From Sphaerolaimus hirsutus (taxonomy: Eukaryota; Nematoda; Chromadorea; Monhysterida; Sphaerolaimidae): a stretch of DNA of 64,000 bases. The position numbers and the translations under genes were made by a program. The stretch covers positions 25,430,787-25,494,786 of the forward strand of contig OZ038457.1 of the NCBI GenBank assembly GCA_964036195.1. The letters run 5' to 3'. Below the pieces are notes generated by a model, which was given only the letters and a program-made list of their open reading frames with translations, was not told the DNA's origin and ran no database searches. Of the stretch, positions 46,513 to 55,763 are shown one piece after another (position 1 is the stretch's first letter; the number at the start of each line of letters is the position of its first letter).

Positions 46513-46532
46513 TGGCGCAGCGAGCAGGGTGA
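46513..46532 (+). promoter_or_regulatory. Primer-binding site, tRNA-Ser-like
   Basis: TGGCGCAGCGAGCAGGG starts directly after the LTR. Its complement reads as a tRNA 3' end with CCA, discriminator G, acceptor half CGCTGC and a T-stem half CCTGC. That layout fits a serine tRNA better than others I can think of; the identity is inferred. Confidence 0.7.
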
Positions 46533-46791
46533 CTAATTAAAATTAATTGGTCACTCTAATTAAGTCGTCTCGCGCGAAATTTCATTGGAAATTGCTTTTC
46601 ACAGACTGAGTCACACGCACGGGGTTACGGTAATACGGTTTTGGACGCAAAATCGTTAGTAGCGCGTGCATAAATACTTACGATTTTACAAGTACAAGTC
46701 ACAAGATTCGAAATATTTATTTTTATTATTTTATTTCGTTCACAGCTAGCTACCACTTTGCTAATAAGCAATAAATTGATCAAACTTTGCT
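46533..46791 (+). other. Untranslated leader of the BEL element
   Basis: About 260 bases lie between the primer site and the first ATG. The packaging region is expected here by analogy. Several TCACA copies are present (for example CTTTTCACAGACTG and GTCACAAG). Confidence 0.6.
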
Positions 46792-49700
46792 ATGGCCGAC
46801 GAACGCATACGCGCTCAGCGCGCCGCCGCCGCCGCAGCTATGCCCGCGAGCAACGTTGAGGAGTTCGACACAGCTCATCCGTTGACTCAGCATAGCCGGG
46901 CGCTGACCGGAGTGCGCAACGGAGTGCTACGATTCACATCCAAACCGATTCCTAAAATCGTCAAGGACGAGTCACAACCCGCCGCCGTCAACATACGGGC
47001 GGCGGAGGAAGTATTAGAACTACTTCAGGCCTATGGCTACCAGGCCGAGATGAAACGCTCGGACCTGTCTACGGCTATGGACAAATTCACAACCACTGTC
47101 CAAGATTACATCATAAGCCTAGACAGAGACGAAGACGGAGCGGCCGAGGAGATAAAGAGCGCCAACGCGAAATTGGATCGCGCGCTCTACTCTGGCTCGA
47201 ACAACGCGATGATGCTCATGGATGAGCTGGAATCGAGGATTGCGTCCGCCCAAGCGCACATCAAATCCGCGGAAAGGTTGATACTTTCCTTGAAAGAAGA
47301 ACACCGGAATTCGATGCGCACCGCTGTAACCGGCGACACCGAACTCACAGTCGTCAGAACTCCGGCGATCGGAGCGATTAGTCAAAAGCAGCCCTCACAA
47401 CCTGCTGCTAACTATCGCCAGCCGAAATTCGAGTGCTTGTTCTGCGGCGTCAAAGAGCACTACACAACCGATTGCCCTCAATACGTCACACCGAGAGAGC
47501 GCACTGAACGGTTGCGAGCTTTGGGCGACGTGTGCACGCGCTGCACGCGCAGAGGCCATCAAGCGGCACAGTGCACTCAACAATTGAGTTGCTACTACTG
47601 TCGCCAGATTGGTCAGCATCACGGGGCGTTCTGTCCTACCAGACAGGCACCCGCCAGGCGTCAGGTAAACAATTCACAAAATAAAGCCTTTGTCAAAGCA
47701 ACGAGCGCTAATTTTGTCAACGCTCAGGTAATCACAACGGGCGCGGCGTCGTCACATGCACCGCCATCGTATCCGCCTTCACAAACGGAACCGATGAGCA
47801 TGTGTGTCATCCCACCGGATGAAAACGATTTCCGATGGAGACAGAGTACGCTGTACCAGCTGGACATGGACGGCCCGCTCGACATGGGCGAATGGCCGAG
47901 GCCCGCTAACGCACAACAGGCGAAAGCTCAGGAGGAAGCCCGCAAATATCACAGCGAGAACGAGCTGTGGACGACGCTCCGTGCCAACCTCATCCAGGAA
48001 GGCACAGATATGGAGACCGTCGAAGCCAAAATCCGCGGCTTCCAGCAGAAACGGTACGAGGTGTACCCACACCTCAACCCGAATCAAATGTCATCGTCGG
48101 TGCCACTTCAACCTAGTCACAGGCCCACGGTGGAGGTGCTGAGCGCACAGGCGGGTTACGGTAACCCCAACCCCGCTACCAGGCAGCAGGCCGAACAAGA
48201 ATGTGAGTTCGATTTTGCACCTATTGTTCGTTTGCAAGTGGCCCAGGCTTCATTAATTAATAAAGACGCTGAATTTAATCGAGTCACAGACCCTTTGTTA
48301 ATATTCTTTGACACTGGATGCGAATATTCATACATTAAAGCATCCGTGGCAAATGAGTATAACTTTGAAAACAAAGGAGATGTTGTTCTTCAAATGAACG
48401 TGTTTGCGACAAAAACGCCTGTCACAGTCAATACGTTTTTGGTCGAGGCTGTCATGCCTATTTACAAACACGTCGACAATAAGGGCAATATGTTACAAAT
48501 TCCGCTCACCTTACGTGCAGTGGATAATTTAGCAACATATGCATGCCCACCTCCTTTGTCACAAGACGACAAAACAGTCATTTATATTGTGTACGGTGAA
48601 CATGCACAAGAACAATTCGCGGAACCGCTTGAATTGACCGAAATGACTGATGAGTTTTGTCACAAACTATGTCAACCAGATGTAGTCATTGGTCAAGACT
48701 ATTATTGGAAGTTCGATATTCGACCAACAGAAATCGAACTCCCATCTGGCTTGATCATAGTCGAATCAATACTTGGGTTGATGTTAGGCGGAAATGCGTC
48801 CTCACAATCATTCGTCACAACACCCGACATTTCACCACATCAATTCATGGTTTCATGCAGTTCACATGCTTCATCAGCTGTTGCTGTTGGCCAAGAGACA
48901 TTATTTCAATTTCACAGTCTCGAGTCAATAGGTATCACAGATGATCCCTTATCACATGATGACGACATAGCTGAACAGTTAATTCTGGAATCAATTACTC
49001 TTGATCCAGAAACTGGTCGCTATAGCATAGATTGGCCATTCAAGTCAACCATTCAAGAATTGCCAACTAACAATGCAGAAGCATTTCGTCGCTTTCTGTC
49101 ACTGTTGAAACGGTTTCGAAAAGATCCCGATTTATTCGCTACATATGCGAAAGTCATCTCAGATCAACTTCACAAGGGGGTCATCGAAACCGTCTATGGT
49201 TCACAAGATGGTCTGCAAGAACACATCTTACCTCACCAACCTGTCCTCACACCTGGCAGATCGACAACATGTCGAATAGTGTATGATGGTTCTGCAGGCA
49301 AACCAAGTCTCAATAATTGCTTATTTCGAGGCCCAGTTCTCACACCACTGGCGCTCGGATTAATGCTTCGCTTCAGAGCTGGAAAAGTGGTGTTATTAGC
49401 GGATATTGAAAAAGCATTTTTACAAATTGCTCTTCACCCAAAATCACGCGCCTTCACAAAATTTTACTGGCTGCGTGATGACACCATTCCGTCACATGAA
49501 GACAATATTCAAATGATGCAATTCACAAGGGTGCTGTTTGGCCTCACATGCAGTCCATCCATTTTGTCAACTGTCATCAAATATCACCTAGAAGAGGAAT
49601 TAGCTCACATGCATCCCGCTGAAACCAATGAACGAATGAAACTGGAGCTGTTGCTCAACAGCATTTACGTTGATAATTTAGTTATCAGCGTAGATGATGA

Positions 49701-51888
49701 CAAATATGCAATACAGCTCTATCGTTTAATTAAAGCTGTTTTTGCCAGAGCAAATTTCAACATGCGCGAATGGATGACAAATTCGCCTATGGTCTCGGAA
49801 AAAATCAAACCCGATGACCTCAACCCGAAAAAGTCACAATACATCAAAGTAATGGGTCTCGTTTACGATCACATTGAAGACACCATTGCAGTGCCAGCTC
49901 CCAAAAAAGATTTCACGCTCATTGTCACAGCCACTCGCCGCAATTTAAATAAATTGCTGGCTTCGACATACGATCCTATTGGCGTCACAGCACCCGCGTT
50001 ATTTCGATTGAAATTTCGCGTGTCACAAATAATTCAAAGGTGCAATATCACAACCTGGGATGAACTCATTGAAGACCCAGAGGCGGATGACTTACTGGAC
50101 GATTTAAAACGACATCTTTCGTCCATAAGTCAAATCAAATTCCCGCGATCATTTCACTCTTTTGGCATCGATGTCAAAGCTGTCACAAGACCATTAGAAT
50201 TACATGTGTTTTGCGATGCCTCAAAAGATGGATACGCCGTTTGCGCTTATTTGCGTCAACAAGCGATTTCACCTGACGAATACGGTTATGAAGATGACCG
50301 ATATTTTAGTGGTTTTCTCACAGCTCGCACAAAACTAGCCCCACTTCCGTCAAAACAAGGTCAACCCCTCACAATCACACGCTTGGAGTTGCTAGGTGTC
50401 ACAATTGGTGTACAGCTCATCGATTATTTACATCATGAACTCGTTGAGCTGGGTGGATGGAAAATTCACAGTAATTTCCTCTGGACCGATAGTACCGTTG
50501 TCATCGGCTGGCTGTATACAGCAAAGCCGCTGGCTACTTTTGTCAACAATCGGGTCACAAAAATCCACTCACTAATGTCAAAACATTGCATTCAAATTTG
50601 CAAGGTTGCTACAAAAGACAACCCAGCCGACATCGCGTCACGGGGTTGCACTTTTGATCAACTGATGATCGAAACAATGTGGTTCACCGGACCTACATTT
50701 TTAGCTGAACCTCTCACATCAACCATGCTTGACATTTCACAATATCAAGCGCAACCTGTCACCGAAGAGCTTGCGAAAGGCGACATTCACATCAGTCGAC
50801 CTTTATATGCTGGAGCAGTAACTTCACAGCCCGATTCACAGCCAGCTAATGCTCTTGCACAGCAAGTACCCGTCAACTTGGACCCCAATTTGTCACAAAA
50901 TGTCACTCCTCAAAATCCGTTTGTCGAAAGTCGACAACGTCACATCCCTTCAAATCCATTCGAAATCGACATTCGACGATTTTCAACACTGTCAAAATTG
51001 TTGCGTACTGTCGTATATTTGCTTCGTGTCAAGACATATTGGCTAAATCGCTCCATGCATAAAGCTGCAAAGCGCGAAAGCGAATATTTATCAAAACCCA
51101 TCACACAAGCTGATTTGAACGAAGCATTTCGACATGTATTGCGCATTTCCCAGGCAGAGGAATGTGCCAGTTGCATTTCACAAGCGCAACTTGGCAAACA
51201 CCACATGCTCAAATGGGACGCGTGGAATAATTTATTATATTGTGTCACGCGTGTGTCTCACAAAGAACATCGAAACCCTTCGTTGTTTTACTACCTGCCA
51301 AAGACAGGGTGGTTAACAACGCTAGTGGTTACTCATTTTCATGAGCTTGCTGGTCACAGTGGCATGCTTCACACTTTAGCAGATTTACGCGAACACTGCT
51401 GGTTGTCAAGTGCCAAGCAGGTAGTTGCAAAAATTTTGCGAAAATGTGTCACATGCCGCAAAGCGGAAGGAGGTCCATTCACATTACCTGATTTTCACAC
51501 ATTACCTGTCACTCGAACTCAATCACAAATCAAGCCATTTCAACATATTGGCATTGATTATATGGGACCGTTAGTTTATTCACAGAACGGAACCCGTCAC
51601 AGTCAACACATTTTGTTGCTAACATGCTTCAGTACACGCGCCATCCATTTAGAGTCAACTAATAGTGTCTCGACAGCTGACACAATTATGGCTCTAAATC
51701 GTTTTATTTCACGTCGAGGCATGCCGGACACAATTTGGTCCGACAATGCCCCAGCATTCAAAAATTGCGTCAAAATGCTACCGGACGTAAAATGGCATTT
51801 TATCACAGCCAATAGTCCTTGGCAGGGCGGCGTGTATGAACGCATGGTAGGTTTAGTCAAACGCTTGCTCAAAAAAGCATGCGGATGA
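46792..51888 (+). CDS. BEL gag-pol polyprotein, cut in integrase
   Basis: This 1698-codon frame starts at ATG in CTATGG. The N-terminal third is gag, ending in three zinc knuckles (residues about 215-282: CX2CX4HX4C twice, then a CX2C...HX4C variant). The aspartic protease DTG is at 507-509 in FFDTGCEYSYI. RT motif A (LADIEKAFLQI) has Asp 871. Motif C reads YVDN (959-962), Asn replacing the usual second Asp, a variant I believe occurs in related nematode elements. RNase H has FCDAS (Asp 1142) and TDSTVVIGWLY. Integrase has an HH-CC zinc site (His 1517, His 1521, Cys 1552, Cys 1555) and the acidic triad Asp 1589, Asp 1651, Glu 1683, with 31 residues between the last two. A TGA ends the frame 15 codons after the Glu. 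The following sequence continues in the same frame as integrase, so the stop interrupts one gene. Codons favour C and G at third positions in gag more than in pol. Confidence 0.95.
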   Translation: MADERIRAQRAAAAAAMPASNVEEFDTAHPLTQHSRALTGVRNGVLRFTSKPIPKIVKDESQPAAVNIRAAEEVLELLQAYGYQAEMKRSDLSTAMDKFTTTVQDYIISLDRDEDGAAEEIKSANAKLDRALYSGSNNAMMLMDELESRIASAQAHIKSAERLILSLKEEHRNSMRTAVTGDTELTVVRTPAIGAISQKQPSQPAANYRQPKFECLFCGVKEHYTTDCPQYVTPRERTERLRALGDVCTRCTRRGHQAAQCTQQLSCYYCRQIGQHHGAFCPTRQAPARRQVNNSQNKAFVKATSANFVNAQVITTGAASSHAPPSYPPSQTEPMSMCVIPPDENDFRWRQSTLYQLDMDGPLDMGEWPRPANAQQAKAQEEARKYHSENELWTTLRANLIQEGTDMETVEAKIRGFQQKRYEVYPHLNPNQMSSSVPLQPSHRPTVEVLSAQAGYGNPNPATRQQAEQECEFDFAPIVRLQVAQASLINKDAEFNRVTDPLLIFFDTGCEYSYIKASVANEYNFENKGDVVLQMNVFATKTPVTVNTFLVEAVMPIYKHVDNKGNMLQIPLTLRAVDNLATYACPPPLSQDDKTVIYIVYGEHAQEQFAEPLELTEMTDEFCHKLCQPDVVIGQDYYWKFDIRPTEIELPSGLIIVESILGLMLGGNASSQSFVTTPDISPHQFMVSCSSHASSAVAVGQETLFQFHSLESIGITDDPLSHDDDIAEQLILESITLDPETGRYSIDWPFKSTIQELPTNNAEAFRRFLSLLKRFRKDPDLFATYAKVISDQLHKGVIETVYGSQDGLQEHILPHQPVLTPGRSTTCRIVYDGSAGKPSLNNCLFRGPVLTPLALGLMLRFRAGKVVLLADIEKAFLQIALHPKSRAFTKFYWLRDDTIPSHEDNIQMMQFTRVLFGLTCSPSILSTVIKYHLEEELAHMHPAETNERMKLELLLNSIYVDNLVISVDDDKYAIQLYRLIKAVFARANFNMREWMTNSPMVSEKIKPDDLNPKKSQYIKVMGLVYDHIEDTIAVPAPKKDFTLIVTATRRNLNKLLASTYDPIGVTAPALFRLKFRVSQIIQRCNITTWDELIEDPEADDLLDDLKRHLSSISQIKFPRSFHSFGIDVKAVTRPLELHVFCDASKDGYAVCAYLRQQAISPDEYGYEDDRYFSGFLTARTKLAPLPSKQGQPLTITRLELLGVTIGVQLIDYLHHELVELGGWKIHSNFLWTDSTVVIGWLYTAKPLATFVNNRVTKIHSLMSKHCIQICKVATKDNPADIASRGCTFDQLMIETMWFTGPTFLAEPLTSTMLDISQYQAQPVTEELAKGDIHISRPLYAGAVTSQPDSQPANALAQQVPVNLDPNLSQNVTPQNPFVESRQRHIPSNPFEIDIRRFSTLSKLLRTVVYLLRVKTYWLNRSMHKAAKRESEYLSKPITQADLNEAFRHVLRISQAEECASCISQAQLGKHHMLKWDAWNNLLYCVTRVSHKEHRNPSLFYYLPKTGWLTTLVVTHFHELAGHSGMLHTLADLREHCWLSSAKQVVAKILRKCVTCRKAEGGPFTLPDFHTLPVTRTQSQIKPFQHIGIDYMGPLVYSQNGTRHSQHILLLTCFSTRAIHLESTNSVSTADTIMALNRFISRRGMPDTIWSDNAPAFKNCVKMLPDVKWHFITANSPWQGGVYERMVGLVKRLLKKACG

Positions 51889-51921
51889 CGTTGTCTCACA
51901 TGGCATGAATTTCTCACAGTC

Positions 51922-54900
51922 ATGCTAGACGTCGAATTCTCCGTCAATACGCGACCATTGTCATACTTGTCAAACACAGACATTGGTGCAGCGATACTGC
52001 GCCCAATACATTTTCTTTGGGGCACCCCACCACCATGTTACATGGATGAAAAACGTGAGTTGGAACTCGATTCCACCACGATTGAACCCATGCGAAAAAT
52101 TCCAAAAGAGGAATGGGAAAGAATGACGGATGGATCTTTCAACCTCACACCCTCACAAATCGAAAAAACCTACACACTCACACCCCCACGTGTCAATGAC
52201 GTCAACTGCATCGACGAAATTGCACTCAATTCTGTGCCTGAAAAGGACAGAGATGACATCACATTACTTTGGGACCAAATTCGTCACAATCGGGAAGTGC
52301 TTTGGTATGAGTGGTCACGTCAATACATTGACCTACTCAAAGATCGAGCAAAAAATCAACGCTTGAAAAGAGGCACAATCAACGAAGCTCCCAAACGTGG
52401 CCAAGTGGTGTTAATCACAGACGATAAACAACCACGCGGCATGTGGCAAATGGGCCGCGTTCACGAAATACACGTGTCAAGCGATGGCAAAATACGTGCA
52501 GTCACAGTATTGTCAAGTAACGGTCGTCGCACACGTAGATCTCCATCTAACCTAGTACCTCTTGAAATTGACACAGAGGACGGTGTTGAATATAAAATCG
52601 ACACTGAGGTAAAGGATGATGATAATTCACAGCCTTCACCTGATAAGGGTGATGATTCACAAACTGATAAATCAAATCAACAATCACAATCTTCACAGCA
52701 AGATGCAAGACGCGCAAACCCACGTCGAACATGTCGCTACACTGGCACATATTCGTTCTGGGGAAACGTGTCGCATTTAATGGCGCTTTCGTTGCTAATA
52801 CAATCAAAATTAGCCAACGCGCTCACATGGACAGATCAATATCACAAAACTTTTAATCTGTGCCATAAAACACGCACTGGGCACGCAATACAACTTCCGG
52901 AAAAAGTAACATGTCACTTTCCTCAAGTCACAGCCATAGAGGATATTGTGGTATCCATATGGACGTTGCGTGTTCAGCCGCAAACAACACCAATTTATAG
53001 ATGCTTTCAACAAGAGCATACTATAGTCACGTATATGAGTCTGGTGGGCGGAAAAGCTATGCTGCCACCAGAAATCATTAAAAATCACAGAGTCACAACC
53101 TACGATTGCATGATCGCCTACCAAAATAAAACTTGGAAAGGCGAACCCTTAATAAAAATCGGTCATGCATTGTGGAGCACTAACAAATCACTTCACATCG
53201 ATTATTGTTACTTTTGTCACAATCTGAGTAACACAGTAATGAACTTTCACATAGAGGAAGGTGTGGTCGCAAGTCTTGATGGAAAGAAAATAGTTTCCGA
53301 AATCCAAGATCTGTCACATTGCAACCCACAAGCCGGCTATTGTTATGACAGCGACAATGGCGTCTCTTTATGGAATGCTACCGCATTTAACAAGCAGTGT
53401 GCATTCCAAGAGATTGGTCAATTTGATGCGCAGTATTCACAAAATCATTACATAGTGGAAAAATTGCAAGCTGCATTTTCAGTCACATGGAGATCACAAC
53501 AATTCCCAAATAATGCAGAATGCGTGCCAAAAGACGCAAAATATATTGACCAGGGCTCGGCATTTATTCAATTTCTTCGATATCAACTCAAGAAATTGAA
53601 AAAGCCTCCAACTGAAAAAGCTCCTCTTCATTTCAAACTCGCACCAAATCTTGATGTTGGTGTATTTCACTTGCTCACAGCCCGTCAACAATACGAAGTT
53701 GACAAAATTGCACATCTAGAACAAAAACAATTTGGATCTATCTGGCAACAATTATGTCACATCCGTCAGACCCAACTAGATATAATTCATGCAATTGTCA
53801 CATTCAATCCCACACTTGGCTTGCGAGCATTGCTAGGACGTCAAAATCTCTATGCTGAATGGCATGGAGATATATTAATGTTCTGGGATTGTAAACCAGT
53901 CACAGCAGAAATTATTTATTTTCAACACGAATATAACAATACTTGTTATAAATTTCTGCCGGTCAAAGTCACAAATCACCCACATATTATGTTCGTTGCT
54001 CCAGGCACCAATGATCTGATCACACATTCACCAATAGATCATTGTCTCATGAAAGATCACAAATATTATCAATTAAATGATAATTCATGGGCCAACGAAA
54101 ATGGACCAACGAATTTACACGTCACAAAACTCCCAATCGAATTAATTTGGGCTGGCTTGTGGAAACCATTCACACTAAATGTTTCCGGGTCACCAGGTGT
54201 AAGCATGACTGATATTGCATTCAGTATCATGGCTGCACATCATCACTTTCAAAATTTGCAACGACTCGAACAACAAGTCACACGTTCAGTCGATTATATT
54301 GCAACAAAATCCAACGATCCTAAAGCAGTGCAAGCATATATTGCTGGCATCGGCCAAGGGGTTGGGGCATATTTTGAAGGTGTAGGAAAAGAATTGGGTC
54401 ACATCATTCACGGTAGTGTCACAGGTGGTGCGTCAGCATTAGATACGTTACTTACTGGGCCACTTCAAACAGCTGTGAACATTATACTCATTATTCTCAC
54501 AATTGCTTGTATTGGGTATATTGGTTATGTTTACATGCAGTGGCGGCTCGTAACCGGCAGGGGTATGCTGCCAGACATCAAGGGCTTTTTCCGAAGAAAG
54601 GGCAGAAAGGACAAAAACCCAAACAAATGGGAGCCCCGCCCGTTCAACAAGGAAAAATCGGTAAGCGACGGCGACGTAACCGCCAGAAGAAGCCGGCAAG
54701 CGGTTTCAACAAACCCGCTTTGTCAAACCAAATCGTCACACAATCGTCACAATCGTCAAGTTCGTCACAGTTACCTTCAAAGTTTGTCACACCCCTCAAA
54801 CGAGTTTCTCCATTCAAACGGCTTTCAGGACGCACGGTACAGCCTAGATCGGATCCCCCGATCGGTTATAGTACCGAACGCGCCGAAGAAATCGAAATGG

Positions 54901-55680
54901 AGACGGGGGCGCGCCGGGTCACAAAACCTGCACCCTCCTGCGAGTCACAACCGCAGAGCTCGTCACCAAACGCCAGACTCACAGTCACCGAGCCTGTCAC
55001 AACGGAAGTCACAATGGAAGACGCGATCCCTGACCGCGAGCCCTTGCAAAAGCGACTCAAGAGATTCGCTGGAGTCGCAGGGCTCCCAGGTGAGCAGAAA
55101 TTGTCACACAAAACATTTTCCTTTATACCCCAAACTTTTCACAAATTCAATAACATCAATCAAAAACTGGTCAAATCAAAAGTTAAACGATCTAAAAAGA
55201 TCTGTGACCTTCCTCAGACAAACACCTTCACAGTCCGACATAGAGCTCGGAGAGATGGAAGAAAGTCACGATCAAGAACTAGATCCCCCACCGTACCATT
55301 TGACCAATTCAACTCAATCACTTCACAGTGTACGACCTCATTCACAACCTCCCATGTCCCCTTGCTATCAAGCCAACCGCTTGCAGCATCGGAGCAATGG
55401 CAGCCCACCGAGCCGTCGAGGGCGATCGTCGACGAGACCGACGCGCTCCGACAAGCCTTCGAGAGGCTCGCCGAGGAATCTGAGAAACTCCCCAACTGGC
55501 CGGGACGACCAGCGGGGGCCCCAGAAGACCAGGCGCCCGGACCCGGGGAAGGCAGCCAGCCTGAGGAGGATGCCGTCGAACCCATGGACGAGCATCATGA
55601 GGAGGGCCGGGAAAATGCCGGCGTCGAAGACGCCGACGATCTGCTACCACAGGAGTGATGAAAGTATCACAGGCGTTTGA
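51922..55680 (+). CDS. BEL integrase C-terminus plus gB-like envelope frame
   Basis: This 1252-codon frame is in phase with gag-pol; its first ATG is an internal integrase methionine, so 51889 onward belongs to pol. Residues 1-230 are integrase C-terminus including the KRGQVVLITDD...RGMWQMGRV domain typical of BEL pol. An acidic, Gln/Ser-rich linker follows. From about residue 275 an envelope-like protein begins with a hydrophobic leader (HLMALSLLIQSKLANA). Its core has the spacing of herpesvirus gB: Trp 608 and a downstream Gln, NPTLGLRALLGR (629-640), GD (649-650), Cys 657, TCY (674-676) and a PV pair. A glycine-rich membrane-proximal segment (GIGQGVGAYFEGVGKELG) precedes a transmembrane helix at 850-872. 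The basic, Ser-rich tail contains PPPY. The envelope would need a spliced mRNA; the family assignment is from motif pattern only. Confidence 0.85.
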   Translation: MLDVEFSVNTRPLSYLSNTDIGAAILRPIHFLWGTPPPCYMDEKRELELDSTTIEPMRKIPKEEWERMTDGSFNLTPSQIEKTYTLTPPRVNDVNCIDEIALNSVPEKDRDDITLLWDQIRHNREVLWYEWSRQYIDLLKDRAKNQRLKRGTINEAPKRGQVVLITDDKQPRGMWQMGRVHEIHVSSDGKIRAVTVLSSNGRRTRRSPSNLVPLEIDTEDGVEYKIDTEVKDDDNSQPSPDKGDDSQTDKSNQQSQSSQQDARRANPRRTCRYTGTYSFWGNVSHLMALSLLIQSKLANALTWTDQYHKTFNLCHKTRTGHAIQLPEKVTCHFPQVTAIEDIVVSIWTLRVQPQTTPIYRCFQQEHTIVTYMSLVGGKAMLPPEIIKNHRVTTYDCMIAYQNKTWKGEPLIKIGHALWSTNKSLHIDYCYFCHNLSNTVMNFHIEEGVVASLDGKKIVSEIQDLSHCNPQAGYCYDSDNGVSLWNATAFNKQCAFQEIGQFDAQYSQNHYIVEKLQAAFSVTWRSQQFPNNAECVPKDAKYIDQGSAFIQFLRYQLKKLKKPPTEKAPLHFKLAPNLDVGVFHLLTARQQYEVDKIAHLEQKQFGSIWQQLCHIRQTQLDIIHAIVTFNPTLGLRALLGRQNLYAEWHGDILMFWDCKPVTAEIIYFQHEYNNTCYKFLPVKVTNHPHIMFVAPGTNDLITHSPIDHCLMKDHKYYQLNDNSWANENGPTNLHVTKLPIELIWAGLWKPFTLNVSGSPGVSMTDIAFSIMAAHHHFQNLQRLEQQVTRSVDYIATKSNDPKAVQAYIAGIGQGVGAYFEGVGKELGHIIHGSVTGGASALDTLLTGPLQTAVNIILIILTIACIGYIGYVYMQWRLVTGRGMLPDIKGFFRRKGRKDKNPNKWEPRPFNKEKSVSDGDVTARRSRQAVSTNPLCQTKSSHNRHNRQVRHSYLQSLSHPSNEFLHSNGFQDARYSLDRIPRSVIVPNAPKKSKWRRGRAGSQNLHPPASHNRRARHQTPDSQSPSLSQRKSQWKTRSLTASPCKSDSRDSLESQGSQVSRNCHTKHFPLYPKLFTNSITSIKNWSNQKLNDLKRSVTFLRQTPSQSDIELGEMEESHDQELDPPPYHLTNSTQSLHSVRPHSQPPMSPCYQANRLQHRSNGSPPSRRGRSSTRPTRSDKPSRGSPRNLRNSPTGRDDQRGPQKTRRPDPGKAASLRRMPSNPWTSIMRRAGKMPASKTPTICYHRSDESITGV
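54507..55658 (+). CDS. Overlapping open frame in the envelope tail
   Basis: A second frame (+2 relative to env) stays open for 383 codons across the whole cytoplasmic-tail region. Its C-terminal 90 residues (from about IVDETDALRQAFERLAEESE) are acidic, helix-prone and look like selected protein, whereas the env-frame tail there is Arg/Ser-rich and looks less protein-like. In the middle the env frame looks better (ELGEMEESHDQELDPPPY). A consensus donor CCAG|GTGAGC at 55089/55090 could switch frames by splicing. Either dual coding or a spliced accessory product is possible. Confidence 0.45.
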   Translation: MYWVYWLCLHAVAARNRQGYAARHQGLFPKKGQKGQKPKQMGAPPVQQGKIGKRRRRNRQKKPASGFNKPALSNQIVTQSSQSSSSSQLPSKFVTPLKRVSPFKRLSGRTVQPRSDPPIGYSTERAEEIEMETGARRVTKPAPSCESQPQSSSPNARLTVTEPVTTEVTMEDAIPDREPLQKRLKRFAGVAGLPGEQKLSHKTFSFIPQTFHKFNNINQKLVKSKVKRSKKICDLPQTNTFTVRHRARRDGRKSRSRTRSPTVPFDQFNSITSQCTTSFTTSHVPLLSSQPLAASEQWQPTEPSRAIVDETDALRQAFERLAEESEKLPNWPGRPAGAPEDQAPGPGEGSQPEEDAVEPMDEHHEEGRENAGVEDADDLLPQE

Positions 55681-55754
55681 TTTTGATTATGTTTCACATC
55701 AATTTGCCGAGATTGGCTGAGATAAAATTAAATTAAATTTAATTTTTATTCTAG

Positions 55755-55763
55755 TTTCGGGAG
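55755..55763 (+). promoter_or_regulatory. Weak polypurine tract
   Basis: Only CGGGAG immediately precedes the 3' LTR; the upstream 30 bases are T/A-rich. It is the expected place for plus-strand priming. Confidence 0.4.
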
